Origin: Actinomycetota bacterium
Lineage (GTDB): Bacteria > Actinomycetota > Acidimicrobiia > IMCC26256 > PALSA-555
NCBI GenBank assembly: GCA_003140175.1
Contig: PLJD01000007.1
Span: forward strand, 1 to 64,000
Direction of reading: 5' to 3'
Length of the DNA stretch: 64,000 nt
The notes beneath the pieces were generated by a model. That model saw nothing but the letters and a program-made list of their open reading frames with translations. It was not told the DNA's origin and ran no database searches. The translations under genes were made by a program, and so were the position numbers. Position 1 is the first letter of the stretch, and the number at the start of each line of letters is the position of its first letter. Of this stretch, positions 6,532 through 15,477 are shown one piece after another.

Positions 6532-7842
6532 GTGGGGCAGGCCGGGCCGGTCGACGTCGAGCCGATGCCGCCCCGGGTCGCGGGGCATCTGCCCTGGGTG
6601 GGGTCGGGCGTGGCCCTGCTGCGCGACCCAACCCGGTTCTTCGCTGCCGCTCGCCAGCGCCTCGGCGACACGTTCGTGGCCGACGTGTTCGGCTTCCGCC
6701 TGTTCTGCGTGTTCTCGCCGGATGGGGTGCGGCGCGTCTACGAGGTCCCCGAGCGCGAGGCGAGCTTCGGGCTCGCCACCTACCGGCTCATCGGGTTCAA
6801 GCTCCCGCCCGAGCTGCTCGCCGGGCGCCGGACGACGCCCCATCACCTCTTCGGGGCGCAGCGGGTCGAGGGCTACCTGGCCGACCTGGAGCGGGCAGTC
6901 GACCTCGAGCTCGACGCGTTGGGCGACGGAGGGACCTTCGAGGTGTTCGCGGAGTGCCGCCGCCTCGGGCACCGGCTCGGGTTCGCGTCGTGGGCCGGGA
7001 TCGAAGCCGCGTCGCCTCGCTACCTCGAACGGCTGGTCCGTCTCTTTGACCGCATCGACAGCAGCGAGGCGTTCGTCCGTCCCGCGCAGGCGTTTCGCAC
7101 CTGGGCGACCCGCCGCGCCGGCGAGCGGCGGGCGATGCACGGGATCGAGGCGGTCGTCGCCGAGATCTGGGCGCAACGCCAGGCGCAGCGCGCAACGCGG
7201 GGCGACTTCCTCGAGCAGCTCGTCGCCTCCTACGCCGACCTGGCACCCGACGAGCAGCTGGTCGGCGCAGCCCGCGACGTGATCATGCTCCACGTCGGCG
7301 CCCAGTCGAACCTGTACGCCGCGTTGGCGTGGACCCTCGTGCACGTCCTCGCCGATCCGGAGGTGCTCGACCGGGTCCGCGGCGGCGACGACGCCTACCT
7401 GGAGCGCTGCGCGAGCGAATCGATCCGCCTCGCCCAACGGTCGATCACGCTGCGCGAGGTGCTGCGCCCGATCGAGGTCACCGACGAGGAGCGGACCTAC
7501 CGGCTGAGCCCGGGGACGTTCCTCACCACCATGCTGAGCGTGACGAACACCACCGCGGCGCCCGGCCTCGACCGCTTCGACCCCGCCCACTACGACGGGC
7601 GTCGCCTCGCACCGAGCGTCGCGGTGCCCACCAAGGAGGTGGTGAGCACGTTCGGGCACGGGCCGCACGCCTGCCCCGCGGCTCGCTTCTCGATCTCGGC
7701 GATCCGCATCGCGGTGCGGCGTCTCGTCGACGCCTACGACCTCACCTCCGACGGTGCACACCCCGAGCCGCGCCGCCGGCAGCTCGGGGGCGTCGCACGC
7801 GCCGCACGGCCGCTCTCGGTCCGGTACCGGTCCCGCGCGTAG
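6532..7842 (+). CDS. cytochrome P450
   Basis: GTG at 6532 is 8 nt after GGGAGG and yields 436 residues beginning MGQAGPVDVEPMPPRVAGHLPWVG. The K-helix motif ESIR is at about residue 296 and the heme-thiolate loop FGHGPHACPAARF has Cys at about 381. The I-helix reads MLHVGAQSNLYAALAW, without the common AGxxTT, similar in style to CYP51/CYP7-like groups with a small polar set. It probably hydroxylates a hydrophobic substrate with external ferredoxin partners; none is in the window. It heads a plus-strand operon with an isochorismatase-like gene, two SDRs and an amidohydrolase, divergent from the MaoC/DUF35/thiolase operon. Confidence 0.93.
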   Translation: MGQAGPVDVEPMPPRVAGHLPWVGSGVALLRDPTRFFAAARQRLGDTFVADVFGFRLFCVFSPDGVRRVYEVPEREASFGLATYRLIGFKLPPELLAGRRTTPHHLFGAQRVEGYLADLERAVDLELDALGDGGTFEVFAECRRLGHRLGFASWAGIEAASPRYLERLVRLFDRIDSSEAFVRPAQAFRTWATRRAGERRAMHGIEAVVAEIWAQRQAQRATRGDFLEQLVASYADLAPDEQLVGAARDVIMLHVGAQSNLYAALAWTLVHVLADPEVLDRVRGGDDAYLERCASESIRLAQRSITLREVLRPIEVTDEERTYRLSPGTFLTTMLSVTNTTAAPGLDRFDPAHYDGRRLAPSVAVPTKEVVSTFGHGPHACPAARFSISAIRIAVRRLVDAYDLTSDGAHPEPRRRQLGGVARAARPLSVRYRSRA

Positions 7843-7852
7843 CCTGCCCGCT

Positions 7853-8476
7853 GTGCCCGTGGACCTCGCCGAGCTCCTCGACCCGCCCCACACCGCGGTG
7901 CTGACGATGGAGCTGCAGCGAGGCGTGGTCGGCGACCGCGCCACGATCGCCGCCCTCGCCGAGGTCGTCGAAGCACGCGGGGTGGTCCCCGCCGCGGCAC
8001 GGGTCGTGCGGGCCGCCCGGGGAGCCGGCGCCAAGGTCGTGCACTGCATCGCGGAGTTCCGCCCCGACCGGGCCGGCTCCAACGACAACGCGCCGCTGCT
8101 GCGCGCGATCGCGAAGGGCCCAGCCCATCTCCTCACCGGCAGCGAGGACACCGAGCTCGTCGCCGAGCTGGGCCCCGAGCCGTCCGACCTCGTCGCGGCG
8201 CGCCGCCACGGCCTCACCCCGTTCCCCGGCACGAGCCTCGACCAGCTCCTGCGCAACCTCGGCGTGCGAACCATCGTCGCCACCGGCGTGTCGCTGAACA
8301 TCGGCGTGACCGGGCTGGTGATGGTGGCCGTCGACCTCGGCTACCGCTGCGCCGTCGTCACCGACGCGGTGGCCGGCGTCCCCGTCGACTACGCCGACGC
8401 CATGCTCCAGCACACGGTCGCGCCGCTCGCCACGCTCGTCACGAGCGAGCAGGTGACGGCGACGTGGACCCGATGA
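7853..8476 (+). CDS. isochorismatase-fold protein with degenerate catalytic triad
   Basis: The start is GTG 7853 (or GTG 7859), 10 bp after the P450 stop; about 207 residues. The fold signature is clear (AAARVVRAARGAGAKVVHC, FPGTSLDQLLRNLGVRTIVATGVSLNIGVTG). The cysteine-hydrolase triad is replaced: the first-strand Asp is Glu (LTMELQRG), the Lys before the GT loop is Arg (ARRHGLTPF), and the nucleophile Cys of TNxCV is Gly (LNIGV). It probably does not act as a cysteine hydrolase; a scaffold, ligand-binding or new activity is possible. Co-transcribed with P450 and SDR genes. Confidence 0.85.
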   Translation: MPVDLAELLDPPHTAVLTMELQRGVVGDRATIAALAEVVEARGVVPAAARVVRAARGAGAKVVHCIAEFRPDRAGSNDNAPLLRAIAKGPAHLLTGSEDTELVAELGPEPSDLVAARRHGLTPFPGTSLDQLLRNLGVRTIVATGVSLNIGVTGLVMVAVDLGYRCAVVTDAVAGVPVDYADAMLQHTVAPLATLVTSEQVTATWTR

Positions 8477-8540
8477 CCCGGCGGACCCGCCACCGCCGGC
8501 CGGCACCCGCGCGTCCGGACGCTCAGACTGCGAGTCGCGC

Positions 8541-9329
8541 ATGAGCACCGCCGCCAACCTCGATTTCGACCGGCTCCTCGCCGACCAGGTGGCGCTCATC
8601 ACCGGCGCGGCGTCGGGTCAGGGCCGAGCCGCGGCGCTCCTGTTCGGCGCGCAGGGGGCGAAGGTCGTGATCGCCGACGTCAACGACGACGGCTCGGCCG
8701 AGACGGTGCGTCTGCTCGAAGAGCGCGGCGCGGAGGGAATCGCGGTGCACGCCGACGTGTCCCTGCGGCCCGACATCGACCGCATGGTCGAGGCGACCGT
8801 GGAGCGCTTCGGCCGCCTCGACGTCCTCTACAACAACGCGGCCGTGCAGATGAGCGGCCGCCTGGTCGACTGCACCGAGGAGGAGTGGGATCTCACGATC
8901 GCCACCAACCTGTCGGCGATCTTCTGGGCGTGCCGGGCGGCGCTGCCCGCCCTCCTCGACGGGGGCGGGAGCATCATCAACACCGCGTCGACGCTCGGCC
9001 TCATCGGCTCGGAGGGCTACGCGGCGTACGGCGCCGCGAAAGCCGGCCTCGTCCTGCTCACCAAGCAGCTCGCGGTCGAATACGGCCCGGCCGTGCGCGC
9101 CAACGTCATCGCACCCGGCTCGATCGACACCCCCCGGTTCCGCAAGGTGCTCGAGAAGACCCCCGGCGCCGCGCAGTTCGTCGAGGGCCTCGAGCGCACG
9201 ATCCCGGTGCGCCGCCTCGGCACCGCCGAGGACGTCGCGGCGATCGCCCTGTTCTTGGCCAGCGACCAGTCGGCCTACATCAGCGGCGCCGTACTACCCG
9301 CCGACGGTGGACTGGCGGCGCTGCGATGA
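8541..9329 (+). CDS. short-chain dehydrogenase/reductase (SDR)
   Basis: A 262-residue classical SDR: cofactor loop TGAASGQG, NNAA, catalytic Ser in INTASTLG, YGAAK and the C-terminal DGGLAALR. An acidic residue after the second strand (IADVND) favours NAD. Likely oxidises a hydroxyl introduced by the P450 or during β-oxidation; substrate unknown. Its stop overlaps the next SDR start as ATGA. Confidence 0.93.
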   Translation: MSTAANLDFDRLLADQVALITGAASGQGRAAALLFGAQGAKVVIADVNDDGSAETVRLLEERGAEGIAVHADVSLRPDIDRMVEATVERFGRLDVLYNNAAVQMSGRLVDCTEEEWDLTIATNLSAIFWACRAALPALLDGGGSIINTASTLGLIGSEGYAAYGAAKAGLVLLTKQLAVEYGPAVRANVIAPGSIDTPRFRKVLEKTPGAAQFVEGLERTIPVRRLGTAEDVAAIALFLASDQSAYISGAVLPADGGLAALR

Positions 9330-10087
9330 GCCTCACCGGGGTGGCGCTAGTCACCGGCGGCGCGGCCGGACTCGGCGAGGCGATCGTGCACCGGCTCGCC
9401 CGCGAGGGTGCGACCGTCGTGGTCGCCGACGTCGACGGTCCCGGTGCCGAGCGGGTCGCCGCCGCGGTCACCGCCACCGGCGGGCACGCGGCCGCGGTCT
9501 CCTGCGACGTCACCTCCCGGGCGCAGGTCGACGACGCGGTGCGCGTCGCCGCGAACCTCGGTCCGCTGCGGGTGTTGATCTTGTCGGCCGCGATCGAGAG
9601 CCGCCGGAGCGTCCTCGACTGCTCCGACGCCGACTGGCAACAGATCCTGGACGTGAACCTCAAAGGCCCGTTCCTCTGCATGCGCGCCGCGATCCCGCAC
9701 CTGGTGGCCAACGGCGGCGGCTCGGTCGTCGCGCTGGGCTCCACGCTGGGTCTCATCGTGGCGCCCGGCCACCCGGCGTACTGCGCGAGCAAGGGCGCGC
9801 TCGTGAACCTCTGCAAGCAGGCGGCCATCGAGCATGCGCCGGACAAGGTGCGCGTGAACGTGGTCGCCCCTTCGGCGACCGACACCGGGCTGTTCATCCG
9901 CTTCTCCGAGCAGGCACCCGACCCCGAGGGGCTCCGCCGCCACATCGCGGAGCTGAACCCGATGCACCGGCTCGGCACCGCGCAGGAGGTGTGCGACGCG
10001 GTCATGTTCCTGGCGTCCGACGCGTCGACCTACACCAGCGGGTGCGTGATCCCGATCGACGGCGCGCTGGCCGCCCGACGGATGTGA
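9326..10087 (+). CDS. short-chain dehydrogenase/reductase (SDR)
   Basis: ATG 9326 overlaps the previous stop; 253 residues. TGGAAGLG cofactor loop, VADVDG (NAD preference), catalytic Ser in VALGSTLG and YCASK. The NNAG strand is altered to LSAAI. The C-terminus IDGALAARRM resembles that of its neighbour, so the pair may have arisen by duplication or may act in sequence on one substrate. Operon member. Confidence 0.92.
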   Translation: MSLTGVALVTGGAAGLGEAIVHRLAREGATVVVADVDGPGAERVAAAVTATGGHAAAVSCDVTSRAQVDDAVRVAANLGPLRVLILSAAIESRRSVLDCSDADWQQILDVNLKGPFLCMRAAIPHLVANGGGSVVALGSTLGLIVAPGHPAYCASKGALVNLCKQAAIEHAPDKVRVNVVAPSATDTGLFIRFSEQAPDPEGLRRHIAELNPMHRLGTAQEVCDAVMFLASDASTYTSGCVIPIDGALAARRM

Positions 10088-10120
10088 ACCCGATCAGGCC
10101 CCGCTCGGAGGCAGCTCACG

Positions 10121-11191
10121 GTGCATAACGGGCTGCGTATTCTCGACGCGGACGCACACGTCGTCGAGCCCGGCGAGCTGTTCCGCGCGTGGACGCCGGC
10201 CGGCCGAGCGGTCCTGGATCTACCCGCGACGACCCCGATCGAGCTGTGCGGCGACTCGTCGCGGCTCGCCGACCAGCTCGAGCACGGCTTCGACGCCGCG
10301 TCGTACCTGCGGGCCATGGATGCCCAGCACATCGACGCCGCGGTGCTGTTCCCCTCGATGGGACTCTTCGTCCCGTTCCTCCCCGAGCTCGACGCGCAGG
10401 AATCGGCCGGCGCGTGCCGCGCCTACAACGAGTGGGCCGCGAGCTACTGCGCGGTCGCCCCGCGTCGCCTGAGCGCGATCGGGGTGGTGCCCCAGCGCGC
10501 ACCGGCCGCGGCGGCCACCGAAGCCCGCCGGGCCGCCCAGCTCGGGCTCGTCGGCGTCCTCGTGCGCCCCAACCATCTGGCCGACGAGTATCTCGACCAC
10601 GCCGCCTACGACCCGCTCTACGACGTCTTGGAGGAGACGGGTCTGGTGCTCGGCGTCCACGAGGCGCTCGGGGTGCGTGCCCCCACGATCGGGCGCGACC
10701 GGTTCGAGGGCTTCGCCGCCCGCCACGCCTGCTCGCACCCCCTCGAGCAGATGGCGGCCGCCACGGCGTTGCTGCTCGGCGGGGTCTGCGAACGTCACCC
10801 GAGCCTGCGGATCGCGTTCTTAGAGTCCGGAACGGGCTGGCTCCCGTACTGGCTCGCCCGCCTCGACGAGCACCGCGAGTGGATGCAGACCAGCGAGTGC
10901 TCCGGGCTCTCGCTCGCGCCGAGCGAGTACTTCGACCGCCAGTGCGTCATCTCGTCCGATCCCGAGGACACCCTGGCCGGGTTCGTCATCGACCGGGTGG
11001 GCGCCGACCACGTCATGTGGGCCAGCGACTTCCCCCACCCCGACGCCGCGTTCCCCGACGCGGTCGAGCAGTTCCTCGCCCACCTCGGCGGCGTCGACCT
11101 CGACGCCGCCGCCCGTCGGGTGCTCTGGGACACGCCCCTCGCCTTCTACCGACTCGCCGACCGCTTCGAGCCCCAGGAGGCGCGCCCATGA
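10121..11191 (+). CDS. amidohydrolase-2 family TIM-barrel metal hydrolase/decarboxylase
   Basis: GTG start at 10121 with GGAGG 9 nt upstream; 356 residues. Metal-site landmarks: ILDADAHVVEP (first-strand Asp/His), GVHEALGV, HACSHPLEQM, FLESGTGWLPYWLARLDEH and MWASDFPHPDA. Members of this family (PF04909) are hydrolases or decarboxylases of cyclic and aromatic acids, and several occur beside P450 and DUF35 genes in steroid-type clusters. The last codon overlaps the next gene (ATGA). Confidence 0.9.
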   Translation: MHNGLRILDADAHVVEPGELFRAWTPAGRAVLDLPATTPIELCGDSSRLADQLEHGFDAASYLRAMDAQHIDAAVLFPSMGLFVPFLPELDAQESAGACRAYNEWAASYCAVAPRRLSAIGVVPQRAPAAAATEARRAAQLGLVGVLVRPNHLADEYLDHAAYDPLYDVLEETGLVLGVHEALGVRAPTIGRDRFEGFAARHACSHPLEQMAAATALLLGGVCERHPSLRIAFLESGTGWLPYWLARLDEHREWMQTSECSGLSLAPSEYFDRQCVISSDPEDTLAGFVIDRVGADHVMWASDFPHPDAAFPDAVEQFLAHLGGVDLDAAARRVLWDTPLAFYRLADRFEPQEARP

Positions 11192-12156
11192 CCGCTGACC
11201 CTGCGCCGTGGCGGCGGCGATCGACGCGCCGCCCCGCCGAGACCGAGACTGCGTCGGCGTCACCGACGCCGGCCGACCGGCCGGCGCCCGTCGCCCCGAC
11301 CAGCCCGGCTCGGCCGGAGGCCGCCGGGCGTCGGCTCCCGCTGCTCTCCGCGCTGCCCCTCGTCGCGCTCGTCGTCGCGGGCGGCCTGCTCCCCGCCGGC
11401 GTGGTGTCGCGCCAGACTCGGAGCCAGGCCACCCGGGTCTGCACCCAGGCCGGCGCCTCGTTCGCGGCCCTGCCCGCGCCCACCACCCTCGCCGTCGCCG
11501 AGGCCGGAATCGCCAGCTGGCTGACCGGCAAGTACTCCAAGCAGCTCGACCCGAACGCGTTCAGCCCCCTGCCCGCCGCGGTCTTCGACGTCGAGACCAG
11601 CTTGGGGGACGTGAGCACCGCCTTGAGTGCCAGCGACGGGCCGGGGGCGACCCACGCGATCCGCCAGACCCGCGCCGGCCTCGCCAACATCGACCACGCC
11701 GCCAAGAAGTTGCGGCTCCTACGGTGCTCGAGCCCCGCGTTCGGTCGCACCTACGTGAACCAGCTCGCGTCGCTGGTCACCTCGACACTCGCCCTGACTG
11801 GGAACTTCACGACGGACGCCAACGCCGCCTGCCTTCGTTTCGACACCAAAGCGGTGCAGCTCGAAAAGACCCTGAATCCCAGCAGCTCGTCGAGCATCCA
11901 TGCCTACCTCGCGCGACTGCAGGGGCCGTACCAGGCCCTGCAGGTCGACCTCGCGGCGGTACGGCCGCCGGCGGGCTCCGAGCAGCGGTTCTCGACGTTC
12001 CAGGCGTCGATCACCCGGGCGATCCAGGAGCTCGAGTCGGACAGCTCGGCGCTGAGCTCGGGGAACGAGACCCAGTTGCGCCAGCTCGGCACCGAGCTGA
12101 ATACGCTGGGCGACACGGTCAGCCAGGAGGCGAGGGCCCTCGGCCTGACCTGCTGA
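11188..12156 (+). CDS. single-pass membrane protein with coiled extracellular domain, unknown function
   Basis: ATG 11188 overlaps the amidohydrolase stop and follows AGGAGG; 322 residues. A cytoplasmic Pro/Thr/Ala-rich tail (about 1-47) is followed by one TM segment (LLSALPLVALVVAGGLLPAGV) and a helical extracytoplasmic domain with five cysteines, including a terminal LTC. No enzymatic motif seen. The translational coupling suggests it serves the catabolic operon, for example in sensing or envelope association, but this is unproven. Confidence 0.82.
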   Translation: MTADPAPWRRRSTRRPAETETASASPTPADRPAPVAPTSPARPEAAGRRLPLLSALPLVALVVAGGLLPAGVVSRQTRSQATRVCTQAGASFAALPAPTTLAVAEAGIASWLTGKYSKQLDPNAFSPLPAAVFDVETSLGDVSTALSASDGPGATHAIRQTRAGLANIDHAAKKLRLLRCSSPAFGRTYVNQLASLVTSTLALTGNFTTDANAACLRFDTKAVQLEKTLNPSSSSSIHAYLARLQGPYQALQVDLAAVRPPAGSEQRFSTFQASITRAIQELESDSSALSSGNETQLRQLGTELNTLGDTVSQEARALGLTC

Positions 12157-12284
12157 GTTGACCGTCGGCGCTACCCATGACCGACGCGCGCGGCACGTGA
12201 CCGCGCTCGACCGCCCTGCGGGGTCGACGCCTCGACCCAGCCGGCTGGCCCGCCGCCAATGGAACCCGGGGCGCCTCCGGTACG

Positions 12285-13034
12285 GTGACCCCCGTGTCGA
12301 AGAAGAGCAAGTCTCGCCAAACCCGGCGGTACTCGTCGCCGTCCCGCCCGAAGGGCGGCGGCGCAAAGGGCGGCACCTGGCGCAAGATGGGCTCGAAGCG
12401 GCAGCGATCAGCCACCTGGCCGTGGGCGCTGGCGCTGTCCATCGTGATCGCCGGAGGCGTGGCGCTCATCGCGCTCGGTGGCGGATCGACCTCGTCGTCG
12501 TCGTCCTCGTCCGGCAGCGGGAGCAACGGCCCGCTACTCGCCACGGTCGCCAGCTTCGACAACGGCTCGCCGGGCCCCAACACGACCGTGGACGGCATCA
12601 AGTGCGAGACCAGCGAGCAGCTGCTCTTCCACGTCCACTCGCACCTGGCGATCTTCGTCGACGGTCACCAACGCAGCATCCCGATGGGGATCGGGATCGC
12701 GCCGCCCCGCCAGACCGAGGCCGGTGCCACGGGCTCGTTCGTGGTCGCGGGCACCTGCTTCTACTGGCTGCACGCCCATACCTCCGACGGCATCATCCAC
12801 ATCGAGTCCCCGATCCAACGCACCTACACGCTGGGGAACTACTTCGACATCTGGCGCCAGCCGCTCGGCCCGAACCAGGTCGGGCCGGCGCACGGGAAAG
12901 TCACCGCCTATCGCAACGGGCAGCTCTTCACCGGCAACCCGCGCAACATCACGATCGGCGCCCACATCGTGATCCAGCTCGACGTCGGCACGAACGTGCC
13001 GTTCAAGAACTTCACCGCCTGGGACGGCCTGTAG
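12285..13034 (+). CDS. membrane-anchored histidine-rich extracellular protein
   Basis: GTG 12285 (or GTG 12294, MSKKSKSRQ) gives about 249 residues. A basic N-terminus and one TM segment (WALALSIVIAGGVALIAL) are followed by a Ser/Gly linker and a globular domain with LLFHVHSHLAIFVDG and YWLHAHTSDGIIHIESP, then TYTLGNYFDIW. The HxHxH and HAHTSDG...H clusters look like a metal site (copper or iron). Similar LHTHD-containing exported proteins occur in archaea and actinobacteria without known function. About 128 bp separate it from the preceding gene, so it may have its own promoter. Confidence 0.8.
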   Translation: MTPVSKKSKSRQTRRYSSPSRPKGGGAKGGTWRKMGSKRQRSATWPWALALSIVIAGGVALIALGGGSTSSSSSSSGSGSNGPLLATVASFDNGSPGPNTTVDGIKCETSEQLLFHVHSHLAIFVDGHQRSIPMGIGIAPPRQTEAGATGSFVVAGTCFYWLHAHTSDGIIHIESPIQRTYTLGNYFDIWRQPLGPNQVGPAHGKVTAYRNGQLFTGNPRNITIGAHIVIQLDVGTNVPFKNFTAWDGL

Positions 13035-13092
13035 GCACCCGACGCCATGGTCCGCGGCGGCGCCGAGAGCCCGCACACGGGCGGCGGGTGGG

Positions 13093-13917
13093 TCAGGACT
13101 CCGAGCGTTGGGTGGCCGCGAACGTCGCGGAGAGGGCCCGCGCCTGGTCGATGCGAGGCATGGCCGACAGCATCCGGTAGCCCTCATGGTTGGCGGCCCC
13201 CGGCATCATTTCCATCTCATGGCCGAGCGCGTCGAGGACCTCGACCGCCACCTCGTCGGGCGACATCGCGGGGCGGGGCAGCTGGTTGGGGTCGTGGTCG
13301 AAGGACCGCCGGAAGTTCGGCGTGTCGATCGCGGGGCCGACCACGCCGAGGACGTCGATCCCCCGTGCCCGCCATTCTTCGTGCAACGCCTGGGCGAGGG
13401 TGAGCATGAACGCCTTCGTCGCCGAGTACACGGCGAGGCCGGCCGTGCCCGCGACCCCCGCGCCGGAGCCCATCAGCACAATTCCGCCCCGCCCGCGCTC
13501 CACCATGGACCGGCCGAAGTGGTCGCAGCACGTGATGGGCGCCTCGACGTTGATCGCCACCTGCTCGGACGCGTGGTCACGGCCCTCGTCGAGGAAGGGG
13601 CCGACGAAGGATCCGGTGCCGTTGAAGATCACGAGGCCGACGTCGACGTCGTCGGTCACCGGTCGCAGACCGGCGAGGAAGTCGGGGGAGCCGAGGTCCA
13701 GCACGGCGGCGCGCGCCTCCACTCCGAAGTCGGAGCGCAGCGCGGCCGCCACGGACTCGATCGGCCCGGCTCGTCGGGCCGCGACGACGACGTTCAGACC
13801 GCGCCCAGCCGCGTCGCGCGCAAACGCCTCCCCGAGGCCCTCCGAGGCACCCAGGACGACCGACCAGGGCCCGTAGCACGCTCGAAACGGCTCGGTTCCC
13901 GGCTCGACCGCTGCCAT
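13093..13917 (-). CDS. SDR family oxidoreductase
   Basis: The ORF opens at 14052, but ATG 13917 (MAAVEPGTEPFRACYG) follows GGGG by 6 nt; ATG 13929 is an alternative. 274 residues. LGASEGLGEAFA is the cofactor loop, FNGTGSF replaces NNAG, and YSATKAFM carries the catalytic Tyr/Lys. The C-terminal extension HEMEMMPGAANHEGYRM is typical of membrane-associated fabG-like relatives. Monocistronic, divergent from the TrpF-like gene. Confidence 0.88.
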   Translation of the reverse strand: MAAVEPGTEPFRACYGPWSVVLGASEGLGEAFARDAAGRGLNVVVAARRAGPIESVAAALRSDFGVEARAAVLDLGSPDFLAGLRPVTDDVDVGLVIFNGTGSFVGPFLDEGRDHASEQVAINVEAPITCCDHFGRSMVERGRGGIVLMGSGAGVAGTAGLAVYSATKAFMLTLAQALHEEWRARGIDVLGVVGPAIDTPNFRRSFDHDPNQLPRPAMSPDEVAVEVLDALGHEMEMMPGAANHEGYRMLSAMPRIDQARALSATFAATQRSES

Positions 13918-14063
13918 GAAAGACCCCATTCGTCGCTCGCGCGCGGTGGTCTCGCGCTCGGCGCGCAGCATACGCAGGGGCACCCGAGGACGGGCACCGG
14001 AGACCCCGTCCCGAGCGCCCGGTGGAACGCGGCGGCGCGGGCTCGGTGCCATGCTGGGTTTCC

Positions 14064-14744
14064 GTGCTCGTGCAGCTCTATGGGATCACCACCATCGATG
14101 ACGCGCTGCTCTGCGTCGACGCGGGCGCCGATCACGTCGGCCTCGTGGTGCGCGAGGGCCACGAAGCCTGGGACGAGATCGACCTCGAGACCGCGCGCAC
14201 GATCCTCGCCGCGCTCGAGGGACGCGTGCAGCGCGTCGTGTGCACGCTGGCCACCGGGCTCGACCAGGTCCGTCACACCGCCCGGACGACCCGACCGGAC
14301 ATCCTCCACCTCGCGCGAGCCACCCGCTTCGAGCCCGACGAGCTCGCTGACCTTCGACGGGAGACCGGCCTACGCCTCATGTGCACGGTGCCGGTCACGG
14401 GCCCCGAGGCGGTGGGCCTCGCCCGCCGGTACGCGCCCGTGGCTGACTACCTGCTGCTCGACACCACGCACCCCACCAGCGGGGTCGTCGGCGCGACTGG
14501 GTTGACCCACGACTGGGCGCTGAGCGCGGAGATCGTCCGCGCAGTCCAGACTCCGGTGATCCTCGCCGGCGGCCTCGGGCCCGACAACATTGGCGAGGCG
14601 GTACGGCGCGTCCGTCCCGACGGCGTGGACTCGGAGACGAACACCAGCCGGCCTGACCACCGACGCGGCAAGGATCCCGACCGGGTTCGGCGCTTCGTCG
14701 GGCGAGCCCGCTCGGCGGGGCAGGAGACCTCTTACGAGGCGTGA
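14064..14744 (+). CDS. TrpF-like (phosphoribosylanthranilate isomerase-like) TIM barrel lacking the catalytic Cys
   Basis: GTG 14064 gives 226 residues. The barrel signatures of TrpF are recognisable: DAGADHVGLVV, LLLDTTHPTSGVVGATGLTHDW (with the catalytic Asp) and VILAGGLGPDNIGEAV. The first strand reads VLVQLYGIT where TrpF has K(I/V)CG, so the general-base cysteine is missing, and the phosphate loop ends GVDSETNTSRPDHRRGKD. No trp genes are nearby. It probably acts on a different phosphorylated or ketose-like substrate. Its 3' end overlaps the convergent TMEM175 gene by 13 bp. Confidence 0.82.
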   Translation: MLVQLYGITTIDDALLCVDAGADHVGLVVREGHEAWDEIDLETARTILAALEGRVQRVVCTLATGLDQVRHTARTTRPDILHLARATRFEPDELADLRRETGLRLMCTVPVTGPEAVGLARRYAPVADYLLLDTTHPTSGVVGATGLTHDWALSAEIVRAVQTPVILAGGLGPDNIGEAVRRVRPDGVDSETNTSRPDHRRGKDPDRVRRFVGRARSAGQETSYEA

Positions 14745-15340
14745 TGGGCGCGCCCGAACACGGAGCTCTCCACGACATAGAACACCGTGATCGCCCCGTA
14801 GAGGACGCAGGCGCTGGTGGCGCTCACCAGCGCCACCACAGTCGCCGCGAGGTACATCCCGGGGCCGGGCAGGTAGCTGCGCGTGATGCCGCGCACGACC
14901 GCCTCATCGCGGTCGGCGCGCAGCAACCGGCCGCCCCGCGACGCGTAGAGCCAGATCACGTTGAACATGACCGCCGTCACGGTCAAGGTCACGCCGTAGG
15001 TGACCGCCGCGGTGGACGCGCCGTGCATCCGGATCTGTTCGGCGAGGAGGCGGGTCGGGAACGGGATGAACGCGACACAGAGCAGGAACAGCACGTTCTG
15101 GAGCAGGAAGGCTCGGTCCACGATCCGGAGCTGGTTGAACAGCGTGTGGTGATTCACCCAGATCACCCCGATGGTCACGAAGCTCACCGCGTACGCGGCG
15201 TAGGACGGCCAGATCCGGAGGAGGTCATGGCCCAGGTGGGTCGTGCCACTCGAGACTTGCGAGTCGACGCTCAAGATGAGCAGCGTCGCCGCGATCGCGA
15301 ACACCCCGTCGGCAAACGTCTCCAACCGGCTCGTCCCCAC
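14732..15340 (-). CDS. TMEM175-family (DUF1211) potassium channel-like protein
   Basis: A 202-residue membrane protein opening MGTSRLETFADGVFAIAATLLILSV, the RxxxFxDGVFAI motif of TMEM175 pore helix 1, followed by about five more TM helices. Bacterial TMEM175 proteins form tetrameric K+-permeable channels. Convergent with the TrpF-like gene. Confidence 0.88.
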   Translation of the reverse strand: MGTSRLETFADGVFAIAATLLILSVDSQVSSGTTHLGHDLLRIWPSYAAYAVSFVTIGVIWVNHHTLFNQLRIVDRAFLLQNVLFLLCVAFIPFPTRLLAEQIRMHGASTAAVTYGVTLTVTAVMFNVIWLYASRGGRLLRADRDEAVVRGITRSYLPGPGMYLAATVVALVSATSACVLYGAITVFYVVESSVFGRAHHAS

Positions 15341-15477
15341 CCGGGGAGGCTACGGCGCACCCGGCGGACCATCGGATGGGGCGGGTGAGCCGCCCGGTCC
15401 CCGCGGGCTCACCCGCCGTCGGTTGCCGACGGACCGCACCCCGCGCCAGCATCGCCACCCACCCCGAGGAGCCCGGC

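Noticed and set aside
6477-8301. Upstream part of the 751-aa minus-strand ORF
   Set aside because: Only the last 142 residues are a real protein (MaoC); the rest is antisense to the P450 and isochorismatase-like genes.
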